Source of the DNA: Ficedula albicollis
Taxonomy: Eukaryota > Chordata > Aves > Passeriformes > Muscicapidae
Assembly: GCF_000247815.1 (NCBI RefSeq)
Contig: NC_021674.1
Location: 14,025,562 to 14,089,561 of the forward strand
Reading direction: 5' to 3'
Length of the DNA: 64,000 nt
Both the position numbers and the translations under genes were made by a program. Of the stretch, positions 12,701 through 27,427 are shown piece after piece (within the stretch, counting starts at the first letter, position 1; the number at the start of each line of letters is the position of its first letter). The notes below the pieces were generated by a model. That model saw only the letters and a list, made by a program, of their open reading frames with translations, was not told the DNA's origin and made no database searches.

Positions 12701-15700
12701 CAGCATCCCAGATGGGGACCTGGGGATGGGCTGTGCTCACCAGCTGGGTGTGCTGGGGCCAGAGGACAGGGCAAGTTTGTGCAGTGCCCCTCAGCTCTCT
12801 CACCACCTGCAGGTTTCAGATTTGGAAAGTTTTGTCGTGGTTTCTTATCCATTCCCTTAATGGGATTAACTCACATTTGCATAGAATACCCAGTCTCAAC
12901 CATCCATATTAATAATTCAGAAGCTTCCCTTTCCTTTTCAAGTAGAAAGCAGCTGCCCTGGATTTCTACAGGATCGGGTGTTTAGCATATGAATAGGATG
13001 GCATTAGCTACCCTGCTGCTCAATAGCTGTCTGTCCATCTAGATTCTACCTATGCATCTGCTAGGAATGGACTTCAGGCTTTCCAGGAGCAGTGAGTATT
13101 TCCTTCTCTTTCCTTCTGCCTCAGCCTCACCAAATTTTTCTGGACAGCTCATTTAAACCTTTCTCTTCCCATGCCTGAGGGAGAAGCAGCTGCTACACTC
13201 TTCCTCCAAACTTCTCTTAGACTAAAATTATTTCTCCCAGAGCTTTTTCTATTTCATTTGGAAAAGAGATGTGACATTTTAGTATAGCCTAATGAAAATG
13301 TGCACATGGTACAAAAAGAAAAACCAGGCCTGGCTTGTTGCTTTAAGGTTACCAACAGTCTTCACATGGCAACACTCGCTCTATATTCAGTCAAGCCTCC
13401 ATTGACCTCTGAGCCATTTTGGACAAATGGCATAATTTCTTCTGCAGAGGCTTAATGTCCTGACACATTCGAGATTGTTGCAAAGTAAAATGTAGTGACT
13501 TGTACAGCTGCTCAGGTCAAAGATCCATTTTGACCTCTGATTTATTTTTCTGTCTTAGAAAGTAAGGTTCTGTAGAGTTGCAGAGGCTTTTTTGTTTACT
13601 AACCAGTTAAATTGGTAAAAATATTGTGGATTAGCAAATCCTATGCTTTCACACTTCAGAAAAATGTGCTCATTATACTAGAGAACATTGGACTTGTAAG
13701 GCTTTTAGGTGAGGCATTTAAACAAAACAAGCCACCACTCCTTTTTCGTAGTAATGCTCATGTGCTGGCTGCTGTCAGGACACTGCTGGGCACCTCTTAT
13801 TCTCCTCTGCTTCAGTCCTCAGGGACTCCAGAATTCCTGGCACATGTGCAGCAGCTGGAAATGCTCACTCACTGCTCTGCTTCCTGAACATTTTTGATCA
13901 ATTTCAGGCCATGGCATCCCAGGAGAGTTTATCACGACGGACTTTCACAGCAGTCACTTTGTGCTAGTGAAACAGTAAAAATACTAATAAATTCAGGGCT
14001 TGCTTTGTGGCAATACAATAGGCTTTTATGCCCAAGGCTCAGGCTCAGAGAAGGACATGAAAACCAAGGCTGAGCAGCAGGAGCTGACAGAAGTTTCTGA
14101 GTAACTGAAAACTTTTGAACAGCATAAAAATCAGACGTTTTGCCTTTGGGAATACAGAAGAGCTTGCAGCCAGGAAAGCTGGTGTACAAATGATGGGCAT
14201 GGCCCGTGGCAACATCAGGCTCCTGGGGCAATACAGGCATAAACAGAGCAAGCACATCATCCCAAAGAGGTGGGTGAGCAGAGCTCCAAAGGGCATGTCC
14301 AACCTGCTTGGAATTGCCAGGGGGCTTGGGCAGTTCCCCTTATCCTGGTCTCTGGGGAGTGTTTCAAGCTGCTGAACATCGAGGGAAATTTTTCCCATTG
14401 CTCACAGAGACACTGACATTTTCATTCCGTGCCTCGTGTACCTCAGGCTTGCAAGGTGGTGGAAAGGACAGGTTTTGGGTTTTCATTCCTGGGAAGTGTC
14501 TGAAATTTCCCACAGAGGGCACAAGCTGGAGGACACAGCAGCTCCCTCCTGCTGCGGCTTCTGGCTCAGGAGGGAGCCATGGAGCCAGAGGTGAGGGGAA
14601 TGAGCCATGTGGTCCCCTGGAGGAAGCCAATCCCACAGTGCTCACTCTGCCTTGTTCATAGAATGCCTTGCAGGGAGGATTTGCCTGGATCCACCATCAT
14701 TCCCAGATGGCAAACAGCAGGCAAAGCAGCCTCTGGCATGACACTGTCTCCTGGCTGCTTCCCCCGTCCAGGTCAGCCCTGTGCCAGGGAGGTTCCTGCT
14801 AGGCACTGCTGTGCCTGGAAAACGAGTTTTTCTGGGAGTGACACTGTGGTGTGCTCCCACACACAGCTGCACAGTGAGCTATTTAACTGCACAGACATTA
14901 TTGAGGCACAGACTGCAATGCCTGTTTTCTTTCTGAACTGAAAAAAGGAGCATTACATCATGCCTATACTGAGAAACGCTCCTTTCTTAAGGACAACAGC
15001 ACAAAGTTTATCTCAAAATGCATGATTAAAATGTGTGATTAAAGTGCTCACAGACAGAAAGGGTGAGGCTGGATTCTTCTACCCTGGCTTGTGATCTTGC
15101 CCTTTTTATTCCTCTGCTTCCCAGCTGTGGGAGACAACTGTTTGGAGTTAGGATGGAGTGTGTAAGGAAATTTTTGTGGTCCCACCTATAGAAAAGCAGT
15201 GAGGCACCCAGCATCTCCTGGGGGTCTGAGGAGAGCAAAGGACTATGAGGGTCCCTGAAGTTCATACCAAGTTTTGGCATAGGAGGGTGAAAGGGAACTT
15301 CAGGGGATGCTCACATGGTTGGGCTGGACCAATGGCCAACCCTGTAAACTCATCCCTGGAGAGACCTCAGCATAGGCAGGTGATGGGAATTTAACCCCTC
15401 TGCAACCATTCTGCAAGTGCTCAGCACTTTGCTGCCTTCTGCATGGCAACTGGAATGTGCACAGGGAAAAAAAACTGTAGCAGGGTTCAGATCATTGGCA
15501 CCATGGCTGTAATTCTCCTGCACTGTGTAGAAGACCCCCAAATTTTAATTCTGCTGCCCCTACTGTTGAAGCTGACAGGATGCATTTAATACCAGGTGGG
15601 GAGTTGGAGACAGTCCTGCTTATGTGAATGAACCCTTACAGGAGCCTGGCAGAAGAGATTCCCACCCAGCAAACAGGCAGATTTCACCTTGATGCATCTT

Positions 15701-17164
15701 TGGCCACGTACTGCTCCAAATACTTCATTTTGTTGCTCCTCTGTCTCAAATAAATATTGCACTTACAAGGAAATTAAGAGAAACAGATTATTTCCAGCCC
15801 TGTAAAAGATGCAGATTCACTTCAGGATTTCTCTCTCTGCACTGGCAAAGACTTATACTGTGTTTTCAAGGACTTTTTTTAATGCATTCCTGAGTTTATC
15901 CACTTATGGGACAAAGGATTAATTGCATCAATAAAAAGACAATGTGCTCTGTGAGTCACTTCTGCTATACTGAGGTTACAACTCCAGTATAGATAGAGGT
16001 CAGCTCTCTGAGGTCCCAGTAACTCCTACAAAACACTCCACACAATCAAGAGGAACAAGAATCTCTGAGTTTCCTTGGAAAGACTGTGGAAAGAAGTATT
16101 TTCCATATGTTCTTGGACAAGAGTTGATGCCCAGGTTACAAATTTTGAATATAGGCAGCTTAAATGGGCTGCAGTGCTGGTGCTCTCCCTTAATTTGCTT
16201 AATGATATCAGATACTCTTTGGTGATTACACTTAGAAACTGGTGTTAAATCTTCTTTAATAAGAAAACTTATTTTGATTTTTCTGTATTGCTACCTATAC
16301 CACAATAATCTATTGATAAAATACCAAGAATATAAGTATCCTATATTGGCCTAACATGTTCACACTTTATTAATTATAATGATGTAAGAGATTATTCATT
16401 TGCAAGAATTGAGGAAAGTCTGAAAATTATATCAGCAGCAGCAAAACCCCCACAAAATGAAACTTGAAACACCACCATGTTCCTGGAGCTATTCCTGGAA
16501 AGGTTGTCATGTTTGTGTGAAATCCTGGGGAGGGAATGTATGCAAGCATTCTGCTCATCATGAACCCCAAACACCCACAACACTGCTAGATTCAATGTAA
16601 TAATATGTTCTGAAAGAGGAAACACTGCAAAGCAAACGGAAAAACCCTTCAATGCTTTTTGACACCCAGAAGGGAAAGGTGCCCAGGGGGTGTTGTTTTT
16701 CCACCCAACACACCAGACCCACAACAATCAGCCACAAGGCTCCAAGAAAAACCTACAGCCAGGTTGCCAACAGCAAGATCTGACCACAGAAGGGAGCAGT
16801 CAGTGTCTGAGGAACAAGGAGTTCATTGTGGGATGGTTGCTCCCATTAAAAATGTAGGCTGTGGTCCCCAGGACCATAGACAGGTGCTCTGCCCTGGATA
16901 ATATTTCTTTCTTCTTAGAAGCAGTGCTAGTGAGCATCCATGTCTGCTGAGGCATGTACCTGGGGGTTTGTGTAACAGGAAAATCAGAACATGAAATAGA
17001 ATACCTAAGTTTGCTGCCTTTCTTACTGCATGCAGGCTAGAGACTTATTCCAATGGGATTGCCTGAATTGTATTAATTAGCAATTAGCAATTAGCAAAGT
17101 AATTAGTAAAGGAATATCTGCAACAAAATTGTGCTTTATTCATATGCTCATAACATATGTGGTT
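9781..17164. other. Noncoding sequence, nothing recognised
   Basis: There are about 7.4 kb without a recognisable exon or repeat. GC-richer patches lie at about 12480-12830 and 14280-14860 and carry overlapping open frames of 80-134 codons on both strands. This is what GC-rich random sequence does, and none shows a domain. An A-rich and purine-rich stretch lies at 10610-10675, and a pyrimidine-rich stretch at about 11925-12085. No tRNA-like or LINE-like segment was identified. Confidence 0.5.
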
Positions 17165-17347
17165 TCATATCCCAGAGAGTGGTTGGGCACTGCTCCCCAG
17201 GGCAGTGGTCAGAGCACCAAGGCTGACAGAGCTCAAGAAGCGTTTGGACAGTGCTGTCAGGCACATGGTGTGACCCTGGGGTGTTCTGTGCAGGGCCAGG
17301 AGCTGCACTCCATGAACCTGATGGGCCCCTTCCCACTCAGCTTATTC
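17165..17347 (+). mobile_element. CR1 LINE fragment, 3' terminal region, sense orientation
   Basis: The sequence matches the 3' untranslated end of avian-type CR1 elements as I remember them: a GGGCAGTGGTCA block, CAGAGCTCAAGAAGCGTTTGG, a GTGCAGGGCCAGGAG block, and the terminal CCCTTCCCACTCAGC followed by TTATTCTGTGATTCTG. The last part corresponds to the ATTCTRTG repeats that end CR1. About 180 bases remain, so the element is strongly 5'-truncated, as is normal for CR1. The exact left edge is uncertain by roughly ten bases. Confidence 0.88.
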
Positions 17348-17622
17348 TGTGATTCTGGGGTGCCTTAGTATTTCCTTCCTGTCACTGATCTTGTAAGGGT
17401 ATTGAAGGCTTGAAGACAAAGGACATTCTACCTCACGTCCCATAAATATGATTTACGAGGGCCAGGAGCTTCACTCCATGAACCTGATGGGCCCCTTCCC
17501 ACTCAGCTTATTCTGTGATTCTGGGGTGCCTTAGTATTTCCTTCCTGTCACTGATCTTGTAAGGGTATTGAAGGCTTGAAGACAAAGGACATTCTACCTC
17601 ACGTCCCATAAATATGATTTAC
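17292..17622. repeat. Two-copy tandem duplication, 166 bp period, including CR1 3' end
   Basis: Copy 1 (17292-17456) and copy 2 (17458-17622) are almost identical; the one difference seen is GAGCTGCACT against GAGCTTCACT. Each copy holds the last ~55 bases of the CR1 element plus ~110 bases of unique downstream sequence. The duplication therefore happened after the CR1 insertion, and the second CR1 end at 17458-17512 is a copy, not an independent insertion. Confidence 0.95.
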
Positions 17623-20600
17623 CTTATGAACATAAAAAGTGGCACCCTAACGACACAATCAGAGAGCAGGGTTAACCTTAAGCCCAGGAAGGAACAAAAC
17701 TGGGCAACTTATTACCTAAATCATGGTGTAAACCTGGACTGAACTATCCAGTAGTCCATCAGGTATGCACAGAGTGCTTTTCAGAGTGCTGGAAGACTAC
17801 ATTCCTCTGAGGGCTAGCTCAAGGCTCCTCAGTTGTTTTGCTGCCTCAAGGATGAGGACAGAAATAACAAATGCAGACACAAAGCAGAATCACAAGAGCC
17901 CTCCAGATCCACCCAGAACTGTTACCCCTGGCTAAACCCAGCCAGACTGATTTTGAAATTCTTTATTATCTGCTTGATTGGAGGATCATAGGCAAAAAAT
18001 AGAGTTTTTTAGAAATATTGCTATGCATTACATTATTGTTTTTCTTCTACAATGTGAAGTGACTGGCCTGGCATTATTGGAACAGATGCTCTACAGCATC
18101 AAAATCTTGTATTAATTATTTCCCTGCAATTAATCAGTGTGTCCATTTCTATAGACAGGTTGGAGAATTGTGGTTTACAGACCTGGGCAGCCTTCCACAT
18201 TCAGCTCACTCGGGTATGAAAAACACAAGAAAATAAATAATCAGGTACATAAAAAATATCTAACAGGGACTGGCATGGAATCTATTCTATCAGCTCTAGC
18301 ATGTGAGCTCTGAAGAATGAAGGCCCGGAGTACTTGCCATGTGGATTTTATTAATGATCATGAAACAAATCAATGGACATTCTGACACAAGAAATTTGTG
18401 CTGCTCTGGAGGCAGCTAAATTATTCCATTTGCAATTTGTGCTTAAGATTTGCAGTCTCTAAGAGATCTCAAAGAAAACCCTGCTGGAGCTAGAACCAGA
18501 AACCAGTGGAGTATCACATGACTTTTGGGTATGATGGAAAATCTTTCTCACTGCCGGGTAGAAGAGAGTTACTGAGTTTAAATATTGCAAGCTGCAACCA
18601 TGAAAAGGAAGAAATTCAGGCATATTTGTCTTTGCTTCACGGCACAGAGAGAAAAAAAAAAATGAAAGAAAAAAACAAGGAAGAAAACTATCTGAACTGT
18701 TGTCAAATCGTGCTAAAAGGGTTTGTTACTGTTATTAGCAAAGTCTGACTGGGTGTAAAGAGAATGCTTTAAATGTGTGAATATACTCAGCACATCTGCA
18801 TAGGAGCCCCAGTTGTTTATGGTGGCTGCCCCCTGAGGACAGACACTCTCTGGAGCCGCATGGAGCTGCAAGCCCTTCTTCCCAGAGGGAACACATCTCC
18901 CTGTCTCCAGCAGAGACGTTCTGCAGAGATGCTCTGCCAGCTCAGAGGCAAAGGCAGACACATTAATGATGTATTAGTGCACCAAGACTGTTCTAGGATT
19001 CAGAGCTGCACTCCAGTGATGTAGTTTAACCACAGGAGGCCTGTGCTGAGTATTGAGGTTACGCAAGGATTTTTCTTTCAGAAATAATCTCACTCTCAGT
19101 TTATTTTACTTGGTTTCAGTGTTTTTTTGGATATCTCAGGAAATTGTGAGTTTGTATTTTTCTCTCAGTTTTGTGTTTGATTTGAAAATTTTTAAGAAAT
19201 TTGTTTCAGGTCAGATCAAAATATTTACATTTACCTGAAAAATGTCACAGGGAAACTCTAGGAACCATGTATATTCTGGAAGAGGCAAAAAGTCATATTT
19301 GACATAAAACTCAAATGCTTTGGCTATAGTTTTCTGTTGGATATAGTTTTCTGTTATATAATTGGGCCTTATATTTTAAGCAAAATTTGTGTTACATTTA
19401 AATGGAAAACATTGCTTCGGTTTGGGTTTTTTTTCCTTTGCTCAGCTGGTTGCTAATTAACAGCAACGATAAATTTCTGGTACCACAAAGAGGAAGAGGT
19501 CATAAAAATTCCTGTGATCATTATTGTAAGCACTCAGCACAAGTCACCAATAATTGTCATAATCTCAAGGAAAAACATAAGTTAGTCCTGCCTTACAGAT
19601 GGAAAACAGAGGCACAGATCCTGAAATCACCTTTCTGTGGTCATGCAGGACATCTAAAATTGATCAAGTAGCACAGCCCAGGAGGAGTGGAGCTGTGGGG
19701 AGAAAAATCTGAAGAGTTCCACGATGTTTGTGTTGGGTTCAAAGCACCCACATGGACAGTCCTTGCTGTATACTTATTTCTAGTCTGGGCCCATAAAGCT
19801 GGACGCACATTCACAAGCAGAGTGCATCAGGTGCCTGCTCTGAAAAGGCCATGTGGTCCAAAACTACTCCACAGCGGGAACTAAAGGTAGAGTGAGGAGA
19901 AATGGACAGGAAATTAATTTCAAGACACACTCCAGTTCTGCTTGAAGATGCTAATGCAGATACTGCATTGTGTGTCCTAAGAGAGCCCAGGTCTCTGAAA
20001 TGCTAATTCTGGACTCACTTATATAATTTTCTCACTTCTAACTTGCAAGAGGTCTATTGTGAAATGGTTTGAGTGCTTCAGTAGTACTAGCCAAAAAATG
20101 TAAGTTTCAGGAGTAGTCACAGTCTCAGACAGTCAACAGTTACTGCTCATTGCCAGAAGAGGCAGCCTGTCCCAATTCTGTTTTTCAAACACTCTTTTCT
20201 TGGTGACATCACCGTCTTCATAACTATTTTTAAATGGGCTTGAAAGCACATACCAGGAAAATAATAATCGTTTAAAAACTGTACTGATACAAAATCAAAT
20301 AGCCATGAGTGAATCAAGAATGAGTTCAGACTAGATATCCAAAAACTGGTTCTGATTAATAAAAAAAAAAGGAAATTGAAATAGCCTACATAGAAGATAG
20401 TGGGAACTGGGACCTCCCACTGTTTTAAAATGAGAATTATATACTAATGGGATTGTATAATGAAGGGATTAAGACATGGAATTGCTGTACCAATCCTGAA
20501 ACTTCCAAATTCTCAATATCTGCAGAGCAGGGAGTGGATCAGATGTCATTTGCTAATAGCTCTTGTTCACACTCTATTTATTCTGCACTTACACAGGCCT

Positions 20601-21134
20601 CAAATCTCTCAGAGGCACAGGGGTGTGGGAGCTTCTTTTGCTTTTTTCTTCCTGTTTATACACACACACATGGGTTCTGAGGGGCTGGTCTTTTTCCACC
20701 TTCTTCTGAAGCACAAGAGCTTGTCCACAGGAGACAGTGTAGTATGTGGTCAGTGATATCAAACCCCTCTAGGTGGGTTCAGGCTAGTTCAGGGTTAAAC
20801 TCACCATCTGGTTTGGACTCAGAACTTTTTTTTCCTAGGGATCACTTTGCAACAATCATTGTTTCCTGGTTGACTGTTTTTAGTTTCTTTGCCTTCCATC
20901 TTTTTCAGGGCAGTCTGGGATTTTTCTCTGGCTAAAACCTCAGCTTTGTAGGTCCTGGGTCTCTGGAAATGCCCTCAGGTGTCCTGTGACACACTGTATT
21001 TGGAGGTTGTGGTATTCCACCACATTTCTGCAGTTTGTTTTGTAGCAGGCTAAGCAAGCAATAAGTGTAAGAGCCAAAGGGATGCTGGGACAACCACGTA
21101 GAGTTTTGAACACGACTCTGAGTCTGCAGCGAGT
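17623..21134. other. Noncoding sequence, nothing recognised
   Basis: The sequence is mostly AT-rich. An A-rich stretch at 18650-18685 and a 10-base A run near 20360 could be decayed retroposon tails, but no body is recognisable. A short direct repeat (ATATAGTTTTCTGTT) occurs twice at about 19327-19356. No open frame resembles a known protein. Confidence 0.5.
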
Positions 21135-21417
21135 AGATGAAACCCGAGGTCCAAATGGGACAGAACTCTGGCCAAACCCAGGGTCTGAGAGCAGATTTGT
21201 GACACAGTGCAGGTTTTTAAATTTCTGGTTACACTTCTGATTTATTCTGGGAGTGCCACTATGTGACACATTTCTCCTGAAAGATAAAATCTGAATGAGA
21301 AGTCAGTGAGGAGTACAGACCAGCTCTGATGTTAAAGGGCTATGGTACTAGAGAGAAAGGGACCATCTCTTCTTTACATGTCTCATGGATTTTGCCAGTG
21401 GTGGATAATGTCAAAGT
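21135..21417. repeat. 283-bp duplication, copy 1
   Basis: This segment is repeated at 21663-21945 (offset 528 bases) with no difference seen over 283 bases. After its end at 21417 the sequence restarts the first 30 bases of the unit (21418-21447, beginning GATGAAACCCGAGG) and then enters a pure G tract. The arrangement is full copy, 30-base partial copy, G tract, full copy. Confidence 0.97.
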
Positions 21418-21447
21418 GATGAAACCCGAGGTCCAAATGGGACAGAA

Positions 21448-21945
<498 letters not shown>

Positions 21946-24020
21946 ACCACTGAGCACTTGGTGCACATGCATTATTCAAATCATGCACTTTTTTTGTGGT
22001 AATTATTACAAGGAGGAAGCAGGGATGGATAAAATGTGCGATGTAAACAGTATGTGGAGAAATTATCAGTATGCACACAATGATAATATTAGGCAGTAAA
22101 GGTGCTACCAAATTGATTGATATGCCTTAATAATGCCTTTACACTTTCCTAAGGGAGCCAGAAAAGAAATGGAGCCAAGACTCTTCTGTGTTGGAGATGA
22201 TATTTTGTAAGTTCATATTTCTTTTCAATCACTTTCTAGGAAAGTGGATTTTGCACCGAGAGTGTAATCTTCTGTTAAAGAACTCTCCTAGTGTGCTTCC
22301 CTTTATGAACCAACATTAGCTGTTATTAAAATACATATTTATTGACATGGAACTGCAAACACTCTTGTTTCATTTGGCTTCTGGTAAATGTATCAGGTCA
22401 CTGTGCTCTTTGCATGAGATTATCTCTTTTTAGATCCTGCTCACAAATATAGGAATAGATTAGAGCAAAATATACTTCAATACATAGAAAAATGCAAAGT
22501 ACTTCAAAATAAAATAATTATTTTCCAATTGCTTTTTTTTGTTGTTGTTTTTAATGAGCTTTGCCTAAGGGTTTGATTTCATAAAAGTTACATGGGTATT
22601 CTGCAGTTTTTGCCACCCAGAGATTTTTATTGCAGGGATGAAAGTTGTAAAGGTGGCTTGAGATCTCCAAGTTGAGCACACATGCTCATAACAAAGAACC
22701 AGCTTCTCATAATTGCAAAGTTACATCTGTACAGGATGATTAAAATTCTAGAGGAGAAAAAATATAGTGTGATTCTGTCAGTGTAAACAGCACTACCAAT
22801 TGCTTTGTCCAAAGAGTCCAACTCTTCAACTCAACTCTCTCCAACTCTTCTTTAACTGCCCTTAAACCCAAGCCTGCAGCAGATTCCCAGCTTTTTGCCA
22901 GCTGAGCTTACCTCTTCAGACTGATGTCCCTGCTCATTTAAACCAGCAACACATTCCTCATTTCTAAAATGTTAAGACCAGGAAGGCAATACTGACAGTG
23001 GTGCCTGCATGGCACAACCTCACCCAGCATCATCTGCAGCAAATTTAGAGCTTGGGCTGAGTCCCCTGGGAAGGTAACTATGCACGGGTAGAAGTCTAAG
23101 TGACCCCAGCATAAAATGGGTGATTATAACACTTTGAAGAGAAAAGAAAGAGAAGCATGCTTTAATGTATTTATGTCTATCCCAGCTCTGTCCTTACTCT
23201 TTTTTTCCTGCAGCATTACAGAGCTGGCTTTTACCAGCAGCTTCTCCTCTAGCTTGGGTAGGATTTCTAGAGCGAGCAGCTTACCTCTTTGCCTTGAATG
23301 AGACACACCCTAGGAATAAAAACAACTTTAATATCACTTTTTAAAAAAGGGGCCCCCACGATATCTCCAGACTACTGTTTCCATCAATATGGCAAGTTCC
23401 AGTTGTTTTTCAGGAATCAAAATGTACTATGTTGACATCATTAAAGTGAGCAAACTGATATTTCATAAACCTAAAGCAATACTTCTGCTATTATTTTTCT
23501 TTCATTACTTATGGATCTTCTTCTATTTTTACATTATGTCTCCTCCAGAGAGTTGCTAGATTAATTTGTCTGTAATTTGCTGGGTCATTCGATTTACCCT
23601 TTTAAATTGCGACATAATATTAGCTCTGGCATCCCTCAGCCCTCTTGCTCCAAGACTTGCTAGAAATCAGTACAAGCAGTTCATAAATCTCCTCAGGCAA
23701 CACTTTCAATGCTTCTGGATACAAGCACTGTAATCCTGAGATTTTAAAATGTTTAACTTCAGTAGTTGCTGTTTAACATTCCCCCTAATTAAGAACAGAA
23801 GAGAAAATGTTACCACACATGTTCTTAACATGAAACCACCATTCTCCTTCTTTCTGGGCAAAGAACTAACAATTATTGAACAGTCCTGAGGCAAAGCTTT
23901 CGGGGAGAAGCAATCTCTTTGTTGGACTATCAAATAGTTTTGATCATGCTGATAGCAGATATAATAAAAGATTTTATCACTTCCTGAAAAATATGCTTTA
24001 CCTAAATCTTTAAGCTACCG
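21946..24020. other. Noncoding sequence, nothing recognised
   Basis: The sequence is AT-rich with homopolymer patches (T-rich at about 22530-22555, and the AAATAATTATTT palindrome near 22512). No coding, RNA or transposon signal was recognised. Confidence 0.5.
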
Positions 24021-24139
24021 TGGCTCCAACAGCATTCTAACAATAAGGATTTCCATTTTTTAGTATCAAGATAATTATAATGGCTCCAACAGCATTCTCA
24101 CAATAAAGATTTCCATTTTTTAGTATCAAGATAATTATA
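24021..24139. repeat. Two-copy tandem duplication, 60 bp period
   Basis: Copy 1 (24021-24079) and copy 2 (24081-24139) begin TGGCTCCAACAGCATTCT and end ATCAAGATAATTATA. Two substitutions separate them (TCTAACAATAAGG against TCTCACAATAAAG), so the duplication has some age. Confidence 0.95.
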
Positions 24140-27100
24140 TCATCCTTCTCTATGACTCTCCATGTACCAGTGCTAAGGTTTCATCTGTTCCTCAGGCTGT
24201 TCAGCACTGTCTTTAGCCTCTTTTATCAATATTCTGAATTTTATGTTAAATTTAAGATCCCCACATTCCAATTTCCTGTCTGGGAATGTGTATGAATGTC
24301 TACACACCCATTTGGTTTCACTTACAATCACTGCTCTTCTTTCTGGCAGGAGGTTGTGGCCTGTTTTTCCCTCACTGCTGAATTGCAGAATCTTGAAATT
24401 TAATAAATATTTCCTAAAGAGTTTTCTATTACTGTGTGTATTCTGGTGTTTCAATTTTTCTTATTATGATTTTGTCTTTTGAGAATTCCTTTTTAAAGCA
24501 GAAAGGAAGCAAGAGAGGAAATTGCTGGATATGTCTGCCTTCCAGTTAGGATCAGCAAATGCAACTGGGGTTTTCTTAAATTATATTTTAATATATAACA
24601 CATGTTTGGGGTTCTTTGTCCTTAGGAAACCACCTGTCATATCTAGAACCTCTAAGGTCATGGTGTGAATGGAAGAATGTACACATGCTTTAAAATTTTA
24701 CCTCCTCTGCTTATTCCCTTTGCTTAAGTGACTTAGGTTATAAGGGGATGGTGGCCTCTTGGTGACCTCCCAGCCCTTCTGTATCTGTATCTGTGCTGTG
24801 ACCATCAGCATATAAGAACTCTTAGCATTTTACAAATAGGTCACTCTGGGGTACATACAGCCTTTTTGATAAAGAGAGCTGCTTCCAGCCTATCACAAGC
24901 GCCCAAAACACACACTTCTCTGCACAATTTAGTGTTTCTACAGAGGTTATGCCCAGTATTTGAGCACTCCAGGTATTTTGGGCTCCCAACTAGCTCTCAG
25001 TACTCCCGAGGGCATCCAATTTCTTTTCATGTGTAATTCCTCTTATTTATTGCCCAAGCTCCTTGTGTTGGTAGGGAGGGTGCTACAGATCTACTTTTCT
25101 TTAAATGCCTCAGTGCTCTGGTTCTTTACACTGCTGTAATCTTAACATGACCAGAGCGAATGTGCTGTGTTAGTGTTTCCTAATTCTCTCTCATTTGTAC
25201 CCTGCTTTAAAATCTTTGGGGCCACTTTGGTCAGGCAGCTTCCCCAGAAGGCAGACAGCTGTCTCAGACCCAAGGCACACATCTTCCAGCCACTCCCCTG
25301 CCACTCCTCTGGTGTGCTGCCACTCACAGCTCTGCAGTGCCAGCACACACAGGGACGAAACTCTCCCTTTCTTACTCAGAAGGCACTTAAAAGTAATGGT
25401 GTAGACAATCCTGACCAAACCCCTTCTTAAATACATTCCCTCCTGTATCTTCATGTCTCTAATACACATTTCATGATGCTAAGCCCAGCTGTACCCTCCT
25501 CCTTCCAAGTGCATTCACTGCAGAAGTCTTCTGGATGCCCATATAGCACAGTGACACGCACCTATTGCACTGAAGCTATTAACAGTGCTGGTTTTGCTGA
25601 CGACTATTTGTGCCATTCACTGCTGTAGCACATAAGAAGTGCATCCAGCCCCATTAATCACATCATTTTCCCAGGATGTTAGGCATTATGACCACCAGGA
25701 TACAACCCGCTTCTCCTCTGATAGCTGCACGTTACGGGCAAGCCACCTTATCACAACACAAACTCACAGCATCAAGGGGGGCCTCAAAGACTAAATATTC
25801 ATTCTGTGTTATATGAAACCCACATGGAGAGCTCTACCCTCCCCCAAGCACTGCTCCTCCTGGTCTCACTGCTGTTATAAATAAACTGCATGCTGGCTAT
25901 GCTGCCTTCACAAACTGGTGCTCCTCAGGCAGCTCTTCACAGCCTTGGGATGAGCTGCAGAGATTAGCTCGGGGTGTGCAGCCCTCAGGGATGTACTGTT
26001 GTCAGCTTTTCTCTCTCTTTTTCTGCAGGGGAGAGGAAATTTGACAAGTCCATCTAGTCCTGATAACAAAGCCATTATAGGAAATCGAGAGTGGTGCCAG
26101 TTGCTGTGTTGCTCTGCTCCCTCGGTGCTTATGAACCTATTTAAATTCTTTCTCCTGTCCACAGACCAAGAGTGGCACATGGCATCCTTGCAAAAGCCTC
26201 CTCGTGTTCACATGGTAAAACATGGACAAGTCAGTGCAGAATATTGGCTGGGCTAGAGAGCCTGGCTCTCACTGACTGAGGCATCTTGCATGTTTTAGCA
26301 AAGCCACCTACAAAAAGTGTTTGTATTTTAAGGCAGCAGTGGGATAAACACTCCCCTGGCTCTCTACAGCAAACAAACATTATCTTCAGCAGGACAGATT
26401 TGCAGATAATCAGTTCAGTGTGAATTCTTAGTACAGTATGTTGGCCCTGGACAAAAGCAGCCATTAGGTGCATAATTAAAGGTTATTGACAGAAGCAGGG
26501 AGCTTGGATTTTCTCTGCATATGAGATTTACCCATCTGTGATGGAAATGGAGCATTTGTCACTCAAAAAACTCTGAAAAGCTGGAAGAGTCTAAGAAATT
26601 TCCTGATAATTTTTGGGAGATTTGAAAGTACACTTACAAAAAAACATCTCCAGGGGATCCAGCTATTTATCCTGTCAGGCCTGAGGGGTTACTTGGATAG
26701 GTTCTAAAATTTCCTATCTAGCAGTCAAATGCATCAAATACCAAACAGCTAGAACCTGAGGCTAGAAAAAACAGTGCTCAAAATCCAGGGCAATTTTTAA
26801 CAATATTTGTATTTAATCACCGGATCAATTTCCAAAGGGTAAATTTGATTCTTCACCACAGCAAAATGTTCCATTAAAGGGGAAAGGGTTGGTTTGGATT
26901 CACTTATAGTTCAAGTATGTATTAACTCAGAGCAGTCTTGTGGCCTTGATGGTTGCTTTGGTCTTTCCAGCAGTGAAATTTCTGTTCCTGACCTGCAGAA
27001 TTGGCAGAGAGCTGTCCTGCCTTCTGCCACACAGCCAGGGCAGATCCCTCCATGGGAAACCTCAGCAGGCACAGAAAGAGATGACAGCCACAGCATCCCC

Positions 27101-27427
27101 TTCTCCTGCCACTGCAGGCAGGGGAGCCCCTCCAGGGCAGGTAAGAGTCTATTCATGACCTTTTATTTCCTTTCCTTCGATACTGTGCTCTGACACTTCC
27201 AAAATTACACCCCATGGGGCTCATCTCCTTCTGCACCCACCACACACTGGCATGTTTTTCCTTGAAGTGGGCAATACAGATCTTTTGTCACTCTGCATCC
27301 CTGCCTATAGCAACAAGCTCAGGCTTACAGCTCTCGTAAGAAAACCAGACAACATAAAAAGGCAAATAGCAAAATTACTTGTTCACTTCCACATGACAAT
27401 TCCTGGGGTGAGAGGTGGCAGGAGCAC
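24140..27427. other. Noncoding sequence, nothing recognised
   Basis: No recognisable gene or transposon is present. Overlapping open frames on both strands at about 25140-25470 and 26890-27190 coincide with GC-richer patches and show no protein family signature. Confidence 0.5.

Noticed and set aside
17458..17512. Second CR1 3' end
   Set aside because: It is part of the 166-bp tandem duplication, not a separate insertion.
18650..18685. A-rich stretch considered as a retroposon tail
   Set aside because: No recognisable element body upstream and no target-site duplication found.
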